NCBI GenBank assembly: GCA_964398785.1
Contig: CAYNNQ010000008.1
Coordinates: forward strand, 1 to 64,000
Direction: 5' to 3'
Origin: CAYNNQ01 sp964398785
Lineage (GTDB): Bacteria; Desulfobacterota; Desulfovibrionia; Desulfovibrionales; Desulfonatronovibrionaceae
Length of the DNA stretch: 64,000 bases
Both the position numbers and the translations under genes were made by a program. Numbering within the stretch: position 1 is the stretch's first letter; each line of letters begins with the position of its first letter. Of this stretch, positions 8,341 to 16,544 are shown piece after piece. The notes under the pieces are model-generated. The model was not told the origin of the DNA. It ran no database searches and saw only the letters and a list, made by a program, of their open reading frames with translations.

Positions 8341-9102
8341 ATGAATAAAGAACTGAAGCTGCAAACGGATAAATTGGATTTTTACTATTCCAATTTCCAC
8401 GCCTTACACAGCATTAGCATGGATATCTATAAAAAAGATGTAACAGCCCTTATCGGACCGTCGGGGTGCGGTAAAAGTACATATCTGCGTTGTATAAACC
8501 GGATGAACGATTTGATCCCAGGCACTCGGGTCAAAGGAAAGCTGCTTCTGGATAATGAGGATGTCTATTCCCCGAAACTGGATGTCGTGGACTTGCGTCG
8601 CCGGGTGGGCATGGTTTTTCAGAAACCGAATCCGTTCCCCAAGACCGTTTTTGAAAATGTGGCCTACGGGTTGCGTGTGAATGGCTTGAAAGACAAGGAA
8701 TTTGTCACCAGCCGGGTGGAGGAGAGCCTTAAAATGTCCGCCCTTTGGGATGAAGTGGAAGACAGATTGCATAATTCTGCCTTGGGCCTTTCCGGGGGAC
8801 AACAGCAGAGGCTGTGCATAGCCCGCGCTCTGGCTGTGGAGCCGGAGGTCTTGCTTATGGACGAGCCGGCTTCGGCACTGGACCCGGTGGCCACGCAGAA
8901 GATCGAGGAACTTATTTTCGAGTTGAAAAAGAAATTTACCATTGTCATTGTAACACATAATATGCAGCAGGCTGCCCGGGTTTCGGATGTAACCGCCTTT
9001 TTCTACATGGGGGGGCTAGTGGAGATTGATTCCACGGACAAGATTTTTACCCGTCCCAAGGAAAAACAGACCGAGGAATACATTACCGGGAGATTTGGAT
9101 GA
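8341..9102 (+). CDS. pstB: Phosphate ABC transporter ATPase PstB
   Basis: Cytoplasmic ATPase driving phosphate import through PstCA. 253 residues. Walker A GPSGCGKST at 39-47, the Q loop VFQKPNPFP typical of PstB, signature LSGGQQQRL, Walker B VLLMDEPASALDP and the switch histidine in VTHNMQQ are all intact. The start at 8341 has no obvious Shine-Dalgarno sequence (upstream bases are ATTATCCATT), and 96 bp separate it from phoR. It may therefore rely on a separate transcript or on weak initiation. pstB follows phoBR here rather than pstA. Confidence 0.93.
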   Translation: MNKELKLQTDKLDFYYSNFHALHSISMDIYKKDVTALIGPSGCGKSTYLRCINRMNDLIPGTRVKGKLLLDNEDVYSPKLDVVDLRRRVGMVFQKPNPFPKTVFENVAYGLRVNGLKDKEFVTSRVEESLKMSALWDEVEDRLHNSALGLSGGQQQRLCIARALAVEPEVLLMDEPASALDPVATQKIEELIFELKKKFTIVIVTHNMQQAARVSDVTAFFYMGGLVEIDSTDKIFTRPKEKQTEEYITGRFG

Positions 9103-9224
9103 TGTCCCCCGATATGTGCGGTTACCCTTGGCAGAACTATTTTTCGGTGATTCCAGCGTTTTTTGTTCCTTAAAAAAGCAAAATCTGATTTTTTCGCAAA
9201 GAGAATTCAGCTAGGAGATATATA

Positions 9225-9896
9225 ATGGCCCAGACGCATTTGTCCCAGGAAATGGATCACTTGAAGATGCTGGTTTTGGAGATGGTTTCCAAGACCACCG
9301 AGTCCGCCCAGAAATCAATAAACGCATTTGCGGAAATGGATACCGACCTGGCCCAGGATGTAATCGACTCTGACGACGAGATAAATGAGCTGGAAGTCCG
9401 GGTGGATGAGAAATGCTTGAAGCTTTTGGCCCTGGAAGGCCCTGTAGCCATGGATCTGCGCTATATATTGGGGTGCATGCGTATAAGCGTGGATCTGGAG
9501 CGGATTGGCGACGAAGCGGCCAATATTGCCCAAGATGTAGTCCTTTTAAGCCTAAAGCCGGTTTTGGATTTTTATCAGCGCATCTCGACCATGGGCTTTA
9601 AGGCTATGGAAATGCTCAAATTCGCCGGGCAGTGCTTTTCCTACGGGGACAGTGAGCAGGCGGTCCAAGTATGCAAAATGGACGAGACAGTGGATGATTT
9701 AAACGCCCGGGTGACCAAGCATATTGTGGGATATATGAGCGAAAACGCGCCTGCCATTGAGCGCTCGGTACGCTGCTTGAATGTGACCAGGCGGGTGGAG
9801 AGAATCGGGGATCTGGCGACAAATATTGCGGAAAATACGGTGTTTATTACCCAAGGGGTGAACGTCAAGCACTATTGCCAGTTCGACAACAGATGA
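9225..9896 (+). CDS. phoU: PhoU phosphate signalling protein
   Basis: Negative regulator linking Pst transport to PhoR signalling and limiting phosphate uptake. 223 residues, two tandem PhoU three-helix domains (about 15-105 and 120-210), each with the acidic metal-binding pattern E/DxxxD seen in ERIGDEAANIA and ERIGDLATNIA. AGGAGA precedes ATG at 9225. Last gene of the phosphate operon; an element B remnant follows immediately and may mark the operon end. Confidence 0.92.
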   Translation: MAQTHLSQEMDHLKMLVLEMVSKTTESAQKSINAFAEMDTDLAQDVIDSDDEINELEVRVDEKCLKLLALEGPVAMDLRYILGCMRISVDLERIGDEAANIAQDVVLLSLKPVLDFYQRISTMGFKAMEMLKFAGQCFSYGDSEQAVQVCKMDETVDDLNARVTKHIVGYMSENAPAIERSVRCLNVTRRVERIGDLATNIAENTVFITQGVNVKHYCQFDNR

Positions 9897-9917
9897 GGCT
9901 TTCAGGCAAATAGAACC

Positions 9918-10010
9918 CACTAGTTTCCATCCGGAAATTTTTGAATTTTCTAGTTTGGCATCCAAAAAAATCAGGTGGAAAAAATCCACATCAAACGTCG
10001 AGACCCTTAA
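9918..10010 (+). repeat. Element B, partial copy (copy 2)
   Basis: Holds the ACTAGTTTCCATCCGGAAAT palindrome joined to a complete second-type end: GGCATCC..ATCAGG, GTGGA complement, then ATCAAACGTCGAG. It lies in the gap between the convergent phoU and uracil-DNA glycosylase genes. The first-type end is missing and no convincing flanking direct repeat was found. Confidence 0.6.
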
Positions 10011-10759
10011 AGGTTAAGTCTTTTAATCTTTTGACTTGAAGCGTATTCCCGGAGGGCTTTCCTTGCAAGATCGGCCCATCCCTTGTTGGCCCGCGGATTG
10101 GCCGGGCTGGGGTGGGGCAGTCCACCGGTCGGCGTGTCCGTGTTTTTACCTACTTCCCGGAGCCTGCTTTCTGCAAATTTCCCGATACCCAGAGCCATTT
10201 GCGGCCGGATGACCGCCAGGGCCTTTTCCAGGGCGCGGTCGCAAAGGGTGAAAAGCCTTTTTCTCTCTTCTTTTTTCAGTTTGTCCGGGGTCCTGTTTTT
10301 GCCGTTTTCCTCCAGAAAAGCCAGCGGACAGTAATTGCCCACAAAGAAGCTTCGGAAGAAGGCCTCCGGAGTGCCGAAGTCCTTTTCAGCCCATCCCCAA
10401 AGCCTCTGCCCGCTTATTTCCGCACGAGGGCAGTCCATTCCGTGGATGGGGCGCTTGGGATGCTCATTTACCGGTTTTGCCGGGTGGGCATCTATCCGCA
10501 GCCATTCGGAAACCATCCGGGCGTCCCCGAATGGAATCCCTGTCTGGACCATGCCCCACGGACCGGGATTCATCCCCACAAGGAAAAAATCCACGTTAGG
10601 TTCGCAGTAGCGCAAGTACCTCTCAAATCCGGACCACGCGTAGTCCAGGGGATTATAGACGTGGAAAACCGGGGGAGAAAAATCTATTCCGGAGACTTCG
10701 AGCGAAAGATCCCTATATATGTCGGCTAGCTGGGTGTACATGAGGGGACGAGTTCTCAA
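10007..10759 (-). CDS. SMUG1-type uracil-DNA glycosylase
   Basis: DNA repair enzyme that removes uracil and some oxidised pyrimidines. 250 residues. The family motif GMNPGPWGM (62-70) contains the catalytic Asn, and the second motif, HPSPANP with His216, is near the C-terminus, as in SMUG1 proteins. The reading frame starts with TTG at 10757-10759, which overlaps the upstream stop codon (TTGA) and has GAGGA at good spacing; the first ATG, six codons later, has no ribosome site. It is translationally coupled to the 94-residue unknown. Single-strand specificity is inferred from family only. Confidence 0.88.
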   Translation of the reverse strand: MRTRPLMYTQLADIYRDLSLEVSGIDFSPPVFHVYNPLDYAWSGFERYLRYCEPNVDFFLVGMNPGPWGMVQTGIPFGDARMVSEWLRIDAHPAKPVNEHPKRPIHGMDCPRAEISGQRLWGWAEKDFGTPEAFFRSFFVGNYCPLAFLEENGKNRTPDKLKKEERKRLFTLCDRALEKALAVIRPQMALGIGKFAESRLREVGKNTDTPTGGLPHPSPANPRANKGWADLARKALREYASSQKIKRLNL

Positions 10760-11040
10760 GCTATAAATTCCTCTTTGACTGTTCCTTTAGCGGAAAACAG
10801 GAGATTTTTGGCTTCCGGCGTAATAACCACGGTCCTTTGCTTCGGGTCATCCCACTGAAGCAGTCGGCGGCTCAGGAGCTGGAGATCGCTTTGGGGCAAG
10901 AATGGAGAAGGACCGGAGGCAAAGACCTCTTCCAGTCTGTCTGCCATTTCCCGGCTCAAAACAGCCCTTTTTTCCTTCTTGTCCTTGTCCTTTTTGCGCA
11001 GGTCGGGGATGTCTTTTTGCCCGTTGTCCTTTCCTGTCAT
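10756..11040 (-). CDS. Small charged protein of unknown function, 94 aa
   Basis: Not recognised. The first 30 residues are rich in Lys and Asp; the rest contains LSREMADRLEEVFASG and a hydrophobic C-terminal half. There is no signal peptide, membrane segment or cysteine motif. The start chosen is ATG at 11038-11040, which overlaps the phosphoesterase stop as ATGA; a longer frame upstream would run deep into that gene. Its stop overlaps the glycosylase start. The tight coupling on both sides suggests a real gene. Confidence 0.6.
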   Translation of the reverse strand: MTGKDNGQKDIPDLRKKDKDKKEKRAVLSREMADRLEEVFASGPSPFLPQSDLQLLSRRLLQWDDPKQRTVVITPEAKNLLFSAKGTVKEEFIA

Positions 11041-12173
11041 TTTTGCTCTCCTTGATTTTGGGGGCGGATGGCTATCATGTTTATTTCCCGCCGGGTAAAG
11101 ACCCGGGCGCTTGGCCCCCATGTTCCGTATCCGCTGGTTACAATAAGCTTTGTCCCGTTTTGGGAGTACTTTCCGTGTATATGCGGATAGACGAGGCGGA
11201 CCAGAAAACCGAAGGGGAAAAGCTGGCCCTTGTGAGTATGCCCGCTAACCTGCAGATCCACTCCGGCTTTGGAAGCAATATCCATACCCAATGGACGGTG
11301 CGTAACCACAATGGTAAATTGGTTTCTGTCCGTTTTTTGCAGGAGGCCTTTAAGCTCCCTTTGAAATACTGCTCTTTCGTCCTTGTTGCGAGCCGGATCC
11401 TCGAGTCCAGCGAGCTGTAGGGAACCGCCACAAAGGGAGACTACCGAGTTTTCCAAAAGGTTTATTCCCGCAGTATGAATTTTTTTTTCTGCCTTTTGTT
11501 TTCCCATGTATATCTCATGATTGCCGCGGACTGCAAATTTACCCTGCGGAAAATCCACGGAGCGGATCAGCTTTAGGTGCTTTTGAATGAGATTGGGATG
11601 ATCGCTTGAAAGGTCCCCGCCGAATATACACAAGTCCGGGTTTTCTTTTTTTAGTACGTGTACAAGGTTTTGCGTTTGCCGAAACGGGGTCTGTATTCCC
11701 AGGTGGTTATCCGCGACAAAAGCGATTTTTAGCGCGGGACATTTTTTTTCCGTGTAGATGTTGTAGCGCACGATTTTCGGGGGCTGGGCGGCTGAATAGT
11801 ATCCAAGGGAAAGAACGGCCAAAGCCAGAGGGACTATGAAGATTGCGCATACTTCGCGCACTCGCGCTGTGCTATTCGGGAAGTATATACGGGTACCTAT
11901 TTCCAGAAGCTGGGCCGGGATTTGCAACACGACCATGTACAAAACAAATCCAAGCCAGAAATATGCGGTTTCCCAGAGCAGGCGGATCAGCCATTGCGGC
12001 CAGCTTTGGGGAATAAGATGGGTAAAGACAAGGGAAAGGGACAAAGGAAAACACAAAATGATTCCTGTCCACAATATGTGACGGGAAAATCTGCTCTGCC
12101 TGTAAAGACATAGCCAGGCAAAGAGATGCATACCCAAGTATACGCTTAATACGGTAAGCAGGAATAAAGACAT
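11037..12173 (-). CDS. Membrane-anchored metallophosphoesterase (YaeI-like)
   Basis: Calcineurin-like phosphoesterase of 378 residues. The N-terminal 130 residues carry about four hydrophobic segments. The catalytic domain has the metal-binding motifs in order: DNHLG, GGDLSSD, GNHE, VTHRP and SGHTHKGQ. In this family such proteins often act on lipid-linked phosphates such as UDP-diacylglucosamine or related substrates, but the YaeI/YkuE branch is poorly defined. It follows uppP by 11 bp, which is compatible with an envelope lipid role. Substrate is unknown. Confidence 0.8.
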   Translation of the reverse strand: MSLFLLTVLSVYLGMHLFAWLCLYRQSRFSRHILWTGIILCFPLSLSLVFTHLIPQSWPQWLIRLLWETAYFWLGFVLYMVVLQIPAQLLEIGTRIYFPNSTARVREVCAIFIVPLALAVLSLGYYSAAQPPKIVRYNIYTEKKCPALKIAFVADNHLGIQTPFRQTQNLVHVLKKENPDLCIFGGDLSSDHPNLIQKHLKLIRSVDFPQGKFAVRGNHEIYMGKQKAEKKIHTAGINLLENSVVSLCGGSLQLAGLEDPARNKDERAVFQRELKGLLQKTDRNQFTIVVTHRPLGMDIASKAGVDLQVSGHTHKGQLFPFGFLVRLVYPHIHGKYSQNGTKLIVTSGYGTWGPSARVFTRREINMIAIRPQNQGEQK

Positions 12174-12184
12174 ATCTCTTTATC

Positions 12185-12982
12185 CTATACTGTCCAAAGT
12201 ATATAGACTGCCGGAGCTATGGCCAGTCTGTACCAGGCAAAGGGACGCAGGGTGATTCTTCCCAAAAGGCTTATAAAACCTTTAACCGCGATCCAGGCGG
12301 AAATAAATGAGACAATGAATCCGATTGCCAGGGTATAAAAATCCGAAATATCCATCCCCCCCCAGCTCGAAACCAGGTCAAAGCCGGTGGCCGCGATCAT
12401 TATGGGGACCGCGGCGATAAAGGAGTATTCCGCGGCCAGCTTCCGCCTGGCCCCCAGGACCATTCCGCCCATGATCGTGGCTGCGGACCGGGAAAAACCC
12501 GGCCACAAAGCCAAACACTGGAACAGGCCTATACCCAGGGCTGTCTTGGAGTCCATCTCCTCCAGGGTGTCTATTCTGGTTCTAAAACCGCAGCTTTCCA
12601 CGGCCAGGATGGCCAACGCCCCGATCCCCAGGGCCCAGGCAACGCTTACGGGGTTGAAAAGCAGTTTTTTGATAAGGGAATGGGTAAGCAAACCCAGTAC
12701 GGAAGCGGGCAGGCTGGTTAGGAAAAGGAGCCATAAGCCGTAGATACCGGAAAACCTTTTTTTCTCCGGGGGCCGGATCAGGCCGAGGAAAGTGGGCCAA
12801 TAGATGACCACCACCGCCAAAATCGCCCCCAGCTGAATAATGATTTCGAAGGTCTCGGCCTGGGGGCCGGTAAATCCCATTATGTGTCCGGCGATTATCA
12901 AATGTCCGGTAGAGGAGACCGGGAGAAATTCGGTCAACCCCTCAATTATCCCCATTATGACAGCAATTATAAATACATGCAT
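12185..12982 (-). CDS. uppP: Undecaprenyl-diphosphate phosphatase (BacA/UppP)
   Basis: Integral membrane enzyme that converts undecaprenyl diphosphate to the monophosphate carrier lipid used for peptidoglycan and O-antigen synthesis; also gives bacitracin resistance. 265 residues, about eight membrane segments. Both family signatures are present: EGLTEFLPVSSTGH near residues 14-27 and PGFSRSAATIMGG with the catalytic Arg/Ser region. First gene of a four-gene minus-strand operon with the phosphoesterase, the 94-aa unknown and the glycosylase. Confidence 0.93.
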   Translation of the reverse strand: MHVFIIAVIMGIIEGLTEFLPVSSTGHLIIAGHIMGFTGPQAETFEIIIQLGAILAVVVIYWPTFLGLIRPPEKKRFSGIYGLWLLFLTSLPASVLGLLTHSLIKKLLFNPVSVAWALGIGALAILAVESCGFRTRIDTLEEMDSKTALGIGLFQCLALWPGFSRSAATIMGGMVLGARRKLAAEYSFIAAVPIMIAATGFDLVSSWGGMDISDFYTLAIGFIVSFISAWIAVKGFISLLGRITLRPFAWYRLAIAPAVYILWTV

Positions 12983-13037
12983 GAAAAGTTATGTCCTTTT
13001 GGTGGGTTAACTTGGAGGTGATTTTCAACTGGGCTTT

Positions 13038-13491
13038 TTCATGAGGGTGCCTCGATGTTTGATATGGATTTTCTCCGCCTGCTATTTTGGGATGCCAAAC
13101 TACCGGCCCGGTGTCTTCTAGGCCCCGCCAAAGGGGGATGCTTGCCCCCTCCGGACTCTTGTTGATTCGCCTGCAAAAAATATGTTTTTGTAGGCGTTTT
13201 AAGTTGTTAAGTGTTAAGTTTTAATTAAAATCAGATGGTTAAATAATTTAACCGGGCATTAAACTCCAGACCTCGACTTATTGCAAATGCCTCCTTGTTT
13301 TTGGAGGGAAAGATTGTTTTGCTGCATTCAAGTTGATACTGTTGTCTGTCTGCATTTAAAGTTGTTTCTCGGTCCGGTTTCCCCCTTTTGGCGAAACCAA
13401 GAAAACCGCGAGCCTCTCGTTAAAAGCATCCAATAAGATCAGGCGGAGAAAATATAAAAATCCACACGCTGTGTCGAAGAGCCTTCATGAG
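13038..13491 (-). repeat. Element B, copy 3, full length, carrying element A
   Basis: Perfect 8-bp direct repeats TTCATGAG at 13038-13045 and 13484-13491 flank the unit. The left end is second-type (GGTGCCTCGATGTTTG, then GGATTTTCTCCGCCTG); the right end is first-type in reverse (GAAAAT..CCACACGCTGTGTCGAAGAGCC). Removing the element A insertion leaves about 302 bp that aligns along its length with the copy at 51201-51466, including GCTGCATTCAAGTTG-like and TTCTCGG.CGGTTTCCCCC stretches. It fills most of the 545-bp gap between uppP and the amino acid transporter operon; no gene is seen there. Confidence 0.85.
13158..13301 (+). repeat. Element A, copy 2, nested in element B copy 3
   Basis: The unit runs from the GCCTGCAAAAAATATG hairpin side (from about 13166) to TTGCAAATGCCTC ending at 13293. 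Its flanks CTTGTTGA (13158-13165) and CTTGTTTT (13294-13301) are a decayed 8-bp direct repeat, 6 of 8 identical. The host sequence on either side is continuous with the uninterrupted B copy near 51.35 kb, which acts as the empty site. Confidence 0.75.
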
Positions 13492-13527
13492 TCGGAGTCA
13501 GGCAATAAAACCGGGTAAAGGTCGCAG

Positions 13528-14295
13528 TTAATCTATTATTTTCTTGAGAAAGTTTTTTATACGTGGATTTTCCAGCTTATGGGAAAAGAATTCCCGGGGC
13601 GAGCCTTCGGCCAAGAAGGAGCCGTTTTCCATGAAGATGATTTTGTCCGCCATGTCCCGGGCGAAGCTCATTTGATGGGTGACCATGAGCATGGTCATGC
13701 CCTCCCGGGCCAGAGTGCGGATAGCGTCGAATACTTCGCCCACCAACTCCGGGTCCAGAGCTGATGTGGGTTCGTCAAAAAGCATGACCCGGGGCTTCAT
13801 GGCCAATGCCCGGGCTATGGCCACTCTTTGCTTCTGTCCCCCCGAGAGGGTGGCCGGGTATATGTCTTTTTTGTCCAATAGTCCCACTTTGCCCAGCATA
13901 TCCATGGCCACTTCCTCGCATTCCTTTTTGTTTTGTCCGCGTACCGTAAGGGGGCCTTCCATTACGTTACCCAGAACAGTCATATGCGGGAAAAGGTGGA
14001 AATGCTGAAAGACCATGCCGATTTCCGAGCGCAGAGCACAGATGTTTTTCGGTTTGTCCAGTACCCTTGTGCCGCGCTTGGAAACGTAACCAACCTCTTG
14101 GTTTTGAAAGAAGATTTGTCCGCTGTCCACGGTCTCCAGAAAATTGATGGCCCGGAGCAGGGTGGATTTTCCGGAACCCGAGGGCCCGATAATGGCCACT
14201 TTTTCCTGGTCGTGGATGGTTAGGTCCACATTGTCCACCGCGGTAAGCTCTCCGTAGCTCTTGCGTATCTGTTTCAGTTCAATCAGGGGCTGCAT
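13528..14295 (-). CDS. Polar amino acid ABC transporter ATPase (GlnQ/HisP type)
   Basis: ATPase subunit of an amino acid importer. 255 residues with Walker A GPSGSGKST (37-45), Q loop VFQHFHLFPHMTV, signature LSGGQKQRV, Walker B VMLFDEPTSALDP and switch His in VTHQM. It lies directly against the permease gene (stop and start adjoin) in a three-gene operon: binding protein, permease, ATPase. There is only one permease, so it probably works as a homodimeric membrane core. Substrate is likely a polar amino acid such as glutamine, but which one is not visible. Confidence 0.9.
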   Translation of the reverse strand: MQPLIELKQIRKSYGELTAVDNVDLTIHDQEKVAIIGPSGSGKSTLLRAINFLETVDSGQIFFQNQEVGYVSKRGTRVLDKPKNICALRSEIGMVFQHFHLFPHMTVLGNVMEGPLTVRGQNKKECEEVAMDMLGKVGLLDKKDIYPATLSGGQKQRVAIARALAMKPRVMLFDEPTSALDPELVGEVFDAIRTLAREGMTMLMVTHQMSFARDMADKIIFMENGSFLAEGSPREFFSHKLENPRIKNFLKKIID

Positions 14296-15330
14296 CTATT
14301 TGTTCTCGTAAGCGCCGACTTTCTTTTCTATTTTCTCGAAGACAAGGGTAAAAAAAGTGGTCATGACCAGGTAAATCATGGCCGCCAGGATAAGAACAGT
14401 GATGTTGAAGTAGGTGTTGAAAAGCTGGTCCGCTGCGCGCATCAACTCCACCATGGCTATAGTGGAGACCAGGGCGGTATCTTTTATAAGGGCTATGAAT
14501 TCATTGCCTATGGGCGGCATCAGGCGTTTGTATGTCTGAGGGATGATTACCCGACGCATGGCCTGGCCGTAGGTCATGCCCAAGGCCTTGGCCGCCTCCA
14601 TCTGTCCGCAATCAATACTTTCTATGCCCCCGCGGATGATTTCCGCCAAATAGGCAGAATAGTTAAGGCCCAGCCCAGTAAGGGCGGCAGTGAGAGGATC
14701 CAGGGTTATGCCCACGGAGGGCAGCCCGTAGTAAATGAAAAAAAGCTGTAGGAGCAGTGGTGTGCCCCGAAAGATCCAGATGAAGAACCAGCACAGAACC
14801 GAAAGGGTCTTGACCGTGCTGATACGCCCCAGGGCGATTAAAAGGCCTCCGAAAGGGGAAACGAGCATGGTGAACAGGACCAGAATGAGGGTCATAATGC
14901 TTCCCTTGGCCAGGGAAGGAAGAAAACGAGCTATATCTATAAAGAATTGTTCATACTTTGGGCGGCTTTTGCGCTGAATGGAGGCCAGGAAATTGCGGGC
15001 TTCGCTATTGTTTGGGAATGTCTGCAGGACCTGTTGGCACATTTTTTCCGCCCTGTTGTATTCCTTTTTGCCGAAATACAGCCTGGCCAAGGTCATTCTG
15101 CTTTTTACAAACGCCCCCTCATCATTTTCCCCTTTTTTCGGGGGATTTATTTCCAGAAAGAGCTTTTCCGCCTTTTGGATGTTGCCCAGGGCCAGGGCGT
15201 CCTTGCCTTTCTGGTAAAGGTTCAGGGAGGACTCGGCCTGGACGGACCAAGCAGGAAATACAAACACTAAAAGCAGGGGAAGAACCAGTCCCCTGCTTTT
15301 TATGTACTTTAGTATTCCGCAAAAGCCCAA
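14296..15330 (-). CDS. Amino acid ABC permease fused to an N-terminal TPR domain
   Basis: 344 residues. An N-terminal hydrophobic segment (about 12-32, signal-like, ending VQA) is followed by about 90 residues of TPR-like helices (YQKGKDALALGNIQKAEKLF; MTLARLYFGKKEYNRAEKMC; NNSEARNFLASI). A HisM/GlnP permease domain follows (about 130-340), with five hydrophobic segments and the EAA loop EAAKALGMTYGQAMRRVIIP. Ordinary permeases of this family are about 220-250 residues. Known HisQ/HisM topology places the permease N-terminus outside the membrane, so a periplasmic TPR domain is topologically consistent. Its job is unknown; it may contact the binding protein or envelope partners. Confidence 0.85.
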   Translation of the reverse strand: MGFCGILKYIKSRGLVLPLLLVFVFPAWSVQAESSLNLYQKGKDALALGNIQKAEKLFLEINPPKKGENDEGAFVKSRMTLARLYFGKKEYNRAEKMCQQVLQTFPNNSEARNFLASIQRKSRPKYEQFFIDIARFLPSLAKGSIMTLILVLFTMLVSPFGGLLIALGRISTVKTLSVLCWFFIWIFRGTPLLLQLFFIYYGLPSVGITLDPLTAALTGLGLNYSAYLAEIIRGGIESIDCGQMEAAKALGMTYGQAMRRVIIPQTYKRLMPPIGNEFIALIKDTALVSTIAMVELMRAADQLFNTYFNITVLILAAMIYLVMTTFFTLVFEKIEKKVGAYENK

Positions 15331-15346
15331 ATCGATCCGGTCCCTC

Positions 15347-16138
15347 TTACCATTTGTTCGGATTTGTTATATCTTCCCCGAACCATTTCTTGGAAATTTT
15401 GCCCATGGTCCCGTCTGCGACCATTTCCTTTATTTCCTTCTGAATGGCTTTGCGCAAGGCGTTGTCTCCCTGGCGAAAAGCCACTCCGAATGGTTCCTTG
15501 GTAATGAACCCGGGAAGGATGCGGAATTTACCCGGGCGGGTGGAAACGGCGTATCTCCCGGCCACATTGTCCACTACAACGGCGTCGAGACGCCCGGCCT
15601 CCAGGTCGAGCAAAGCCTTGGGGTTGTTACCGTATTCTTTTACCTCCTTGGGTTCCTCGGGGAGCTCCTCGACCGCTTCCAGGGCTGAAGAACCCTGCTG
15701 TACACCAACTATCTTGCCTCCCAAGTCGGAAAATTCCCGGATGTTATTGTTGTCTATTTTTACAATAGCGATCTGCCCGTCCATGATATACGGATCGGTG
15801 AAGTCCACCTTTTCCGCCCTTTCCTCGGTAATAGTCATCCCATTCCAGATGCAGTCGAATTTGTCCGCGTTCAGGGAGTGGATAACACCGTCCCAGGCGG
15901 TGGGCTGCCATTTGATTTCGATCCCCAATCTGCGCCCCAGTTCCTCGGCCGCATCTATGTCGAATCCGACCAGGTTGCCTTCATCATCCCGAAAGCCCAT
16001 AGGGGGAAAGGCGTCGTCCAGTCCGATAACCAGGACACCTTTTTCTTGTACTTCTTTCCATGATTGATCCTGAGCCATGGCGGTTGTAGCCAGACCCAGA
16101 CACAGCAGCAGGGCCAATAGTTTTATTGCCGTTTTCAC
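15347..16138 (-). CDS. Polar amino acid ABC transporter substrate-binding protein
   Basis: Periplasmic binding protein, SBP family 3, 263 residues. GTG at 16136-16138 is chosen because an excellent AAAGGAGGT site sits just upstream and it begins a clean signal peptide ending TTAMA (cut after residue 22). A longer in-frame extension to 16210 lacks a ribosome site. Family patterns include LVIGLDDAFPPMGF, GFDIDAAEELGRRLG, the DCIWNGMTITEERAEKVDFTDPY stretch split here by description, and GVAFRQGDNALRKAI. It is the first gene of the three-gene importer operon. Confidence 0.9.
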   Translation of the reverse strand: MKTAIKLLALLLCLGLATTAMAQDQSWKEVQEKGVLVIGLDDAFPPMGFRDDEGNLVGFDIDAAEELGRRLGIEIKWQPTAWDGVIHSLNADKFDCIWNGMTITEERAEKVDFTDPYIMDGQIAIVKIDNNNIREFSDLGGKIVGVQQGSSALEAVEELPEEPKEVKEYGNNPKALLDLEAGRLDAVVVDNVAGRYAVSTRPGKFRILPGFITKEPFGVAFRQGDNALRKAIQKEIKEMVADGTMGKISKKWFGEDITNPNKW

Positions 16139-16349
16139 CGAAGACCTCCTTTGGGTTGAATCCATCCATGCGGTTTCGCGTTCCCGCAAAAAGGCGTAAA
16201 ATCCGCCCATGACCGACTCCGTTCCTGTATCTCAAGGCAATTCAAGTTGCAAGCAGGAATTGAATAGTGTAGTTGCGAGTTGGTATGAAGGCCTTTCGGG
16301 GCGGAGAAAGTTCCGCGATCCAAAAATGTGCATATGCCGGGGAGGAAAA

Positions 16350-16544
16350 ATGAGTACCATTATGCCGGAGTCCAAAAAGGTCCGGGACGCGATAAAATGG
16401 GTGGATAGCGAGAAGCAGGAGGGAAAAGATCTGGACGCCCTTTTGAACGAGGTGGGCATGCGATTCAATTTGGGGCCCAAGGAGGAAGGCTTTGTCCGGG
16501 ATTTCTTTACTGGCCAGAGCGACAAAAATAACAGCGCTTCATGA
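16350..16544 (+). CDS. 64-aa protein of unknown function, coupled to lptF
   Basis: Small acidic-basic soluble protein (starts MSTIMPESKKVRDAIKWVDS) without membrane segments. ATG at 16350 follows a strong GGGGAGGAAAA site, which is why I prefer it to an upstream in-frame ATG at 16209 that would give 111 residues. Its TGA overlaps the lptF ATG as ATGA, so lptF, which has no ribosome site of its own, probably depends on translation of this gene. Function not recognised; the position suggests a link to lipopolysaccharide export or simply a leader role. Confidence 0.7.
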   Translation: MSTIMPESKKVRDAIKWVDSEKQEGKDLDALLNEVGMRFNLGPKEEGFVRDFFTGQSDKNNSAS

